From: Galerina marginata
Lineage: Eukaryota > Basidiomycota > Agaricomycetes > Agaricales > Galerinaceae
Length of the DNA stretch: 64,000 nucleotides
Direction of reading: 5' to 3'
NCBI GenBank assembly: GCA_023014335.1
Contig: JAECYW010000011.1
Coordinates: 930,001 to 994,000 of the forward strand
The notes below the pieces were generated by a model. The model was not told where the DNA came from. It ran no database searches and saw nothing but the letters and a program-made list of their open reading frames with translations. The translations under genes and the position numbers were made by a program. Shown in pieces: positions 59,148 to 64,000 of this stretch (position 1 is the first letter of the stretch; each line of letters starts with the position of its first letter).

Positions 59148-60494
59148 TCAACCATTCCACTCCTCCTTCACCTCATCCATAGCCCTAAACGCCCTCATCT
59201 CCTCAGGCGACATACGGTGTATACACGTACTTTCCCATCCAATCGGGCTATCATGTCCAGCGCCGCCCTTGTCGCGCGCCGGGAAGTCATGCCAGCCAGT
59301 CACGTCGTCCAAAATCTTGCTGTTTACCGCGTAGGGAAGATATGGTGTGGGATACAAGCGGTGTTGTGGGGGAGGGGTATTGGCTGGAGAGGTCTCGAAT
59401 ACCGCCTCGGGGTCGTGCATGTTTTGGAGGGCTGCAACCCAGCTGCCGATCATGACGTCGTCTGAGGGGTAGTTGATGTGGTGTGGGACGGCGGGGTCAG
59501 CGCTGAGGATTGTGTTGAGGAGATTTGAGCTGGAAGGCGAAGGTGATCAGATAGGCTCGACCCTCACAACGGAGAGATATCTACCTGAGAATGTATCCGA
59601 TTCCAGCAGGGTAAGAAAACCACGGGCCACTGAAAGAGAAGTCTTCGTCGGCGTCATTGGCGTTTCCGTCAGCAATGGTGTTTTCAAAATAGACTTTATG
59701 TGACGCCATTCTGCCGAGAAGAACGGGCTCTTCGCGAGGCTTCATTTCTGGGTAGTCGTGACGGAGTCTTCGTACGAGAGTACGTAGTCGGCAAAAGGTG
59801 TCTGAATCTAGGGTCATAGAGTAGTCGTATTCGCTTTGGGGTACTGAATTCGTCTGAAGAATGTCAGAGTTTTGCAGATAAACTGGGTAAATCAAGACGA
59901 AGGCAGACGTACCCACTTCAAAGCAGCGAACCGTTTCTCAGAGATTCTCTCTGGTACATCCGGGAGGTCATTAAGGATTATAACGTCGTTATGTGCATTA
60001 TTTTCCTCCTCCAGCTTCTCCTTCATAGAGGCTTCTGGATTATTTTCGTGTATCTTGCCAACAAAAAACTTGTAGTCCAACTGGATGTCCCGAGCTGGTA
60101 CACCAACTAGCATTGCGTCTCTCAACGCTTGACGGCGTTCAAACCCATCCACTCGCGAGATGATAGCCAGTCTGACGACCACAGGCTTCTCTAGAGGTGT
60201 ATCAAGGTGTGACGGCTTGGGCTGCAGTGCGAAGCTGAAAGTATCGTTTGGCCATGTTATGGCCTGTCCTGGTGGGCGAAACTTGTCCGTATTGCGAGAA
60301 TAGTGCGTCTTGACGAGGAACATGAAAAATAAAACAGTGACTACAAGAGAAACCGGTCGAAAATATGGTCTTCGAGTAAGCTCTGACAGGCGTTTCCTGA
60401 GAGGAGCGTGGTAGTCATGGGTTCCTGCTGCAGCGCCTTCTGGATCGCTGGGTAGAGCAACGTAGCCACCAGAGTGTCCGGTTGGGGGATACAT
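59148..60494 (-). CDS. Glycosyltransferase family 31 (beta-1,3-galactosyltransferase-like)
   Basis: This model predicts 410 residues from three exons (60494-59913, 59853-59585, 59529-59148), all in phase. Type II Golgi topology is visible: a short cytosolic tail, one membrane helix (VSLVVTVLFFMFLV, near residue 50), then a lumenal domain. GT31 blocks appear in order: RLAIISRVDGFERRQALRDA (the RR..IR-like start), DYKFFVGK, EENNAHNDVIILNDLPD, the DxD-type metal site in MTLDSDTFCRLRTL (D210/D212), WFSYPAGIGYIL, and SDDVMIGSWV (equivalent of the EDVYVG motif). It would transfer galactose or a related sugar to a glycan in the secretory pathway. The acceptor is unknown, and the 3' end has an ordinary HDSPIGWESTCIHRM tail. 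Confidence 0.85.
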
Positions 60495-63400
60495 CGGGGT
60501 CGCACACTAGTTGGAGGAGGCTAAGAAGAATTGAAGTAGAGTATGGTTAGCGCATTGTTGAACTGAGAGAAGGTCGGACGGATTTTTCAAATTTGGTAAC
60601 ATTCCCACGTCAATCTCAGATCACATGACCGCTTGGCGTTCACAGAAATTAGAATCATTCTTTCTCTCCAACCAATCGCGAATCCGAGTCCAGGTGTCTT
60701 AACAACTAAACCCTTCAGACAAGCTCAAGCTCGAGCTCGAGTCGTTGCTGCAACTACTGCAATACTTTAATCGATGATTTATTTGGCTTATTCAAAGCGA
60801 CTGCCAAAAAAAATGACCCACGTCTGTAATGCCTTCCACCTTCCACAATGCCTTCTGATGCAGAAAAACACAGTGGTAGCTCATAAAAAAAGTAGAAAGT
60901 GCATAATAGCGGTTCCTACATGTTATCTATATTTTACATGACCCCGTCCAGTTGCTAAATTGGCCACAGTTTTAACAAGCGCGCGTTGCACGGCTGTTTG
61001 GGAACATCATCCAAACCCATGCCTCGTGAATCCTTCCCTTTCGTCCCTCCGTGGGGCGTGCAAATGGCCACATTCCGTTGACAGTAAAAAGGACCAAGAA
61101 GTGTAGATAAGACTTACAGGCAGACGGCCTCTTTTTATCTCTCTTGGGTAATGACTTCTACAGCGGATACTCTCACTTGTATGCTGACTGCCAGAAAATT
61201 AAGCGCTCAAATTTACCCACGACTTCAAGGCTTGACCGTATTTGGGTCGTACAAAACAACCTATACCGCAATTGGGTTGGACATCTCGTCTCGGTGGTGG
61301 GTACTGCACGATTCACGGTCACAAACCTCAACGTTACAATGATTTTACCCTCACTTCCCTGCCAAGTACTTGGCTTTACTTTCGAGATTGGGCTTATATA
61401 TAGGATGTAGCAAGCTATTAAAGTAGAGTACACCTCCACGGCCATCCCTGGCCTGTACCTTGTCCGCCGTCCCATTTTGTTATATGTAGCGTAATTATGT
61501 TTCATTAATACGTGGTGAACCCCTTCAAAGTAGTATGCCTGGAGCGAGTTCGCGAGACGGCGAGCTTCATCCGTGTCCATTGTACACCCCAATCACGAAC
61601 GTAAAAACGGTGAACACACCCCGACCTCCCCAAAAATTTTCAGACAACAAACCGTAAGAAAGTACCGTCAACTGAAACGCCGACCTCTCAGCACTGACGC
61701 TCTTACCGATCATAATGAAGGCTGCTCCATCCAGCAACCGAATTTCCGGATGGTGCTTGCATTTTCTGATACTGAACTCTTCGCCACTATGTACATAGGT
61801 ACCTTAAAGTGCTATCACAAGTTACTCCACTGTTCAGCCAGGCGTCCGGCTTTAAGTAACTGTTCCTTTAATAGATTCCAGCAGCCGTTTGCCTGCTGAA
61901 TTATTTAAAATTTTCAAAAATTGCTCGGATCTTATCCTACATTTGACAATACGCCGCAGGGAAAAAAAATCCAACTAAGCCCCTAGGACTTGAAGTTACT
62001 TAGGAGGAAGGAAAACAGAGCAAATTCAGCTTCCGTCCTATATTTAATTATAGGAGGACTGCGCACCGCTCGCCGCTAACGGTATCGGCTGTCGCGACGC
62101 GACGCGATAAAGATAGGCATGTCTCCCGACGTCAGCTGGCTGCCGGCGCTGGCCACTACACAGAACCTCTGGAGGCCTCTCGCCGTGCCATAAATACATC
62201 AGGTCGATCGAATTAATTATCCAGGTAAACGCATGGGGCATTAGAATCAAGGGGAAAGCTCCATGGAATTATTTATGCAATTATGATTATCCCATAATTC
62301 ATTTATGACCATGATCAGGAGAGCAGAGCATGCCCGAGCAGGCCTCGCTCCTGAGATTCAGTGAGAAATACACGGTGGAGGCATCCAATGAGCCTGGAGC
62401 CTACAGGCAGTCCGGATGCCAACAACGCCTGCCGGTGGTCAGCCAACGCAGGTCTCAATTTGCAAGACATCTGACATCGCACATCTGACATCTCGCAACA
62501 ATCCATCCGGCCGTTATTCCGGACATGGACATGTTCTTGTTCGTCGCAATACCAATTTACTGCAAAGGTCTATAATTACACATCCATCCATCCATCCACC
62601 AGGACCTACTGCACAAAAAATTTCACGCGCAACCAGTGAGCCAGCCTCGAGCAGCGAGTGGTAAAAAAAATAATTGCAGAAAAGAGAACAAGGTATTACG
62701 TAGTCCAAATTCGAGGTGATTCATGCGCGCAAAATAAAAAGAAAAGTCGAGCGTCGAGTCGATTTGTGTCTGCTGTATGTAGTATGTATGGCGCTGGACT
62801 TGGCTGGCTGGCGGGGCTGGGGATCTGTGCGATAGGCCTATAGGAGTAGGATAACGGGGGCTGGGGAAAAAGATAAAGTACGATACGATACTATGCGTAT
62901 CCAGGTTGTAGTGACACAGGGCGGACATGACGGGACGGAAGGGTGGTGGTATGTGCTGGCGGATGGTGTGGTATGGTGATGATAGGGGGTGATGGATGCA
63001 TTGTATGATATGCGGTGACATGGATGGATGGGTATCGGTGTGGGCGTTCGTACAAGATATTTGGGTTCGAGAGACAGAAGGATGAGACGCGGATGGAGAA
63101 GAGATGAAGGTGGAAGGAGGAGAGAAGGAGAAAGGGCGAATGAAGAATACGAAGTGAGAAGAGGGATGAAATGTGCAACGTAGAGGAAATATGGCGTGTT
63201 GTATGGATAGATATTTTTGGGGAGGAAGAGGAGGGAAAGACGAAGGAGGTTAGGGAGCAGAAAGTCCAGAATATCGAGACGAAACCGAAGCTGATATAAA
63301 GTCCACGGGAAAGGGAATAGGTATGCAAAGTCCAAGCGGCGAAAAATAATAAATATCGCCACCTCGCTCGCCGAGGGCAGCATGGTCTAGGAACTAGAGA

Positions 63401-63801
63401 ATAAAGAAAGTGATCAACGAAACGAGCGAACAAAGTTGGGAGATACACAAAGTTCAGCCTAAGCACAGAGAGGCGGTCCCGTCAGAATGGTTGTTGTTAT
63501 TGTTGATGATCGCTCTCCTCTCCTCCAGGAGCTCCTGCTGCTCCTTCAAACCATACCACCACGCAAGCACGGACTCCAACCGCACGCTCAATCCCAGCCC
63601 CATCAAAGCTTCAGCACCGCCGCCAACAGAGCCTATCCGATCTTTCACCCCATCACCGCCGGTCGTCGTACCTCCCGCGGGGCCTCCATTACCAACACCC
63701 GCACCAACACGCCAGCTACCCCTAACTGCACCCGCACCCCCCTCCCAACCGGTACCACTCTCATCCGCCCCCGCCTCAGCTGCTCCCGCATCCTCCCAGC
63801 C
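60495..63801. other. 3.3 kb without a supported gene
   Basis: Open frames at 61144-61592 are short and unspliceable. The stretch 62838-63466 is pyrimidine-rich on the minus strand with simple repeats and reads as UTR-like, not coding. A CATC microsatellite sits at 62581-62597. Nothing recognised. Confidence 0.45.
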
Positions 63802-64000
63802 TCATCTCGCAAACCCGACCTGCAGCTCCACGCCGTCCTCGTCTAGCGGCCGCTGCCGCCGCTGGCTGACGCTCGTTTTCCGCCCCGTATGCCGCGACGC
63901 ATACACCGGCGTCGTGCCCGAGTGCTCTGGCGTGTTCGGGTAGTCTCTATATGGCGACGGAGCAGACTGGCCATACGGTGAAGGCGAGTCCTGGAAGGGT
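63802..64000 (-). CDS. 3' end of a gene extending beyond the window
   Basis: An uninterrupted minus-strand frame from the window edge to TGA at 63804-63802 encodes at least 65 residues of an S/P/Y/R-rich tail (SPSPYGQSAPSPYRDYPNTP, TGRKTSVSQRRQRPLDEDGV, ELQVGFAR-stop). It looks like a disordered regulatory C terminus. The plus-strand proline-rich frame over the same bases is its shadow. The gene cannot be identified from this part. Confidence 0.5.
   Translation of the reverse strand, partial: PFQDSPSPYGQSAPSPYRDYPNTPEHSGTTPVYASRHTGRKTSVSQRRQRPLDEDGVELQVGFAR

Noticed and set aside
62838..63466. Long overlapping minus-strand open frames (S/L/F/Y-rich)
   Set aside because: They arise from pyrimidine-rich, repeat-like sequence. 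Composition is uniform in two frames and there is no domain or splice pattern.
63410..63943. Plus-strand proline-rich open frame of 177 codons
   Set aside because: It overlaps the minus-strand 3' coding end at 63802-64000 and shows only low-complexity Pro/Ser composition. It is best read as a shadow plus UTR.

Overview
This is a stretch of a filamentous basidiomycete nuclear genome, most likely a mushroom-forming Agaricomycete. The evidence is genes split by many short introns (about 45-70 nt, GTRNGY...YAG), intergenic gaps of a few hundred bases, a class I hydroph​obin, an expanded family of F-box/leucine-rich proteins, and a basidiomycete-type adenylate cyclase. All gene models were built by hand: introns were placed where a donor, an acceptor, phase and family similarity agreed. 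No RNA evidence or database search was available.

Layout. 0-5.6 kb: the 3' end of a USP7/Ubp15 deubiquitinase (+) converges on an R3H/G-patch splicing-factor-like protein (-). 7-10 kb: a damaged cysteine-rich secreted protein and an agaric membrane protein with an apparent frame break. 11-14.2 kb: a 15-exon NIPA-type magnesium transporter. 15.2-15.7 kb: a compact DNA transposon (MITE) with long terminal inverted repeats and an 8-bp target duplication. 17.5-22.1 kb: a type I membrane protein (+), then a MYND zinc-finger protein and glyoxalase I (both -). 22.5-27.6 kb: a small membrane protein of unknown role, a large disordered nuclear-type protein and a GNAT acetyltransferase.

27.7-37.4 kb and 46.6-56.7 kb hold the F-box expansion. 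There are two short paralogs (27.7 and 31.0 kb) flanking an unrelated helical protein, three long paralogs (32.6, 35.0 and 46.6 kb), one different F-box gene (52.3 kb) and a decayed copy of that last gene (56.1 kb). Between the two blocks lie GET1 (ER tail-anchored protein insertion) and the 1,889-residue adenylate cyclase, which is the output enzyme of Ras/cAMP signalling. 51.4 kb: an ER-lumenal FKBP prolyl isomerase.

55.6-58.7 kb holds two surface-protein genes: a very small eight-cysteine hydrophobin-like protein, and a chimera in which a secreted domain of about 200 residues is fused to a class I hydrophobin domain. 59.1-60.5 kb: a GT31 glycosyltransferase. 60.5-63.8 kb shows no convincing gene. 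The window ends inside the 3' end of another minus-strand gene.

Conserved housekeeping genes (UBP15, SQS1-like, NIPA, GLO1, GET1, CYR1, FPR2, GT31) form the frame. The accessory content is the F-box set, the small secreted proteins, the MITE and the decayed copies.
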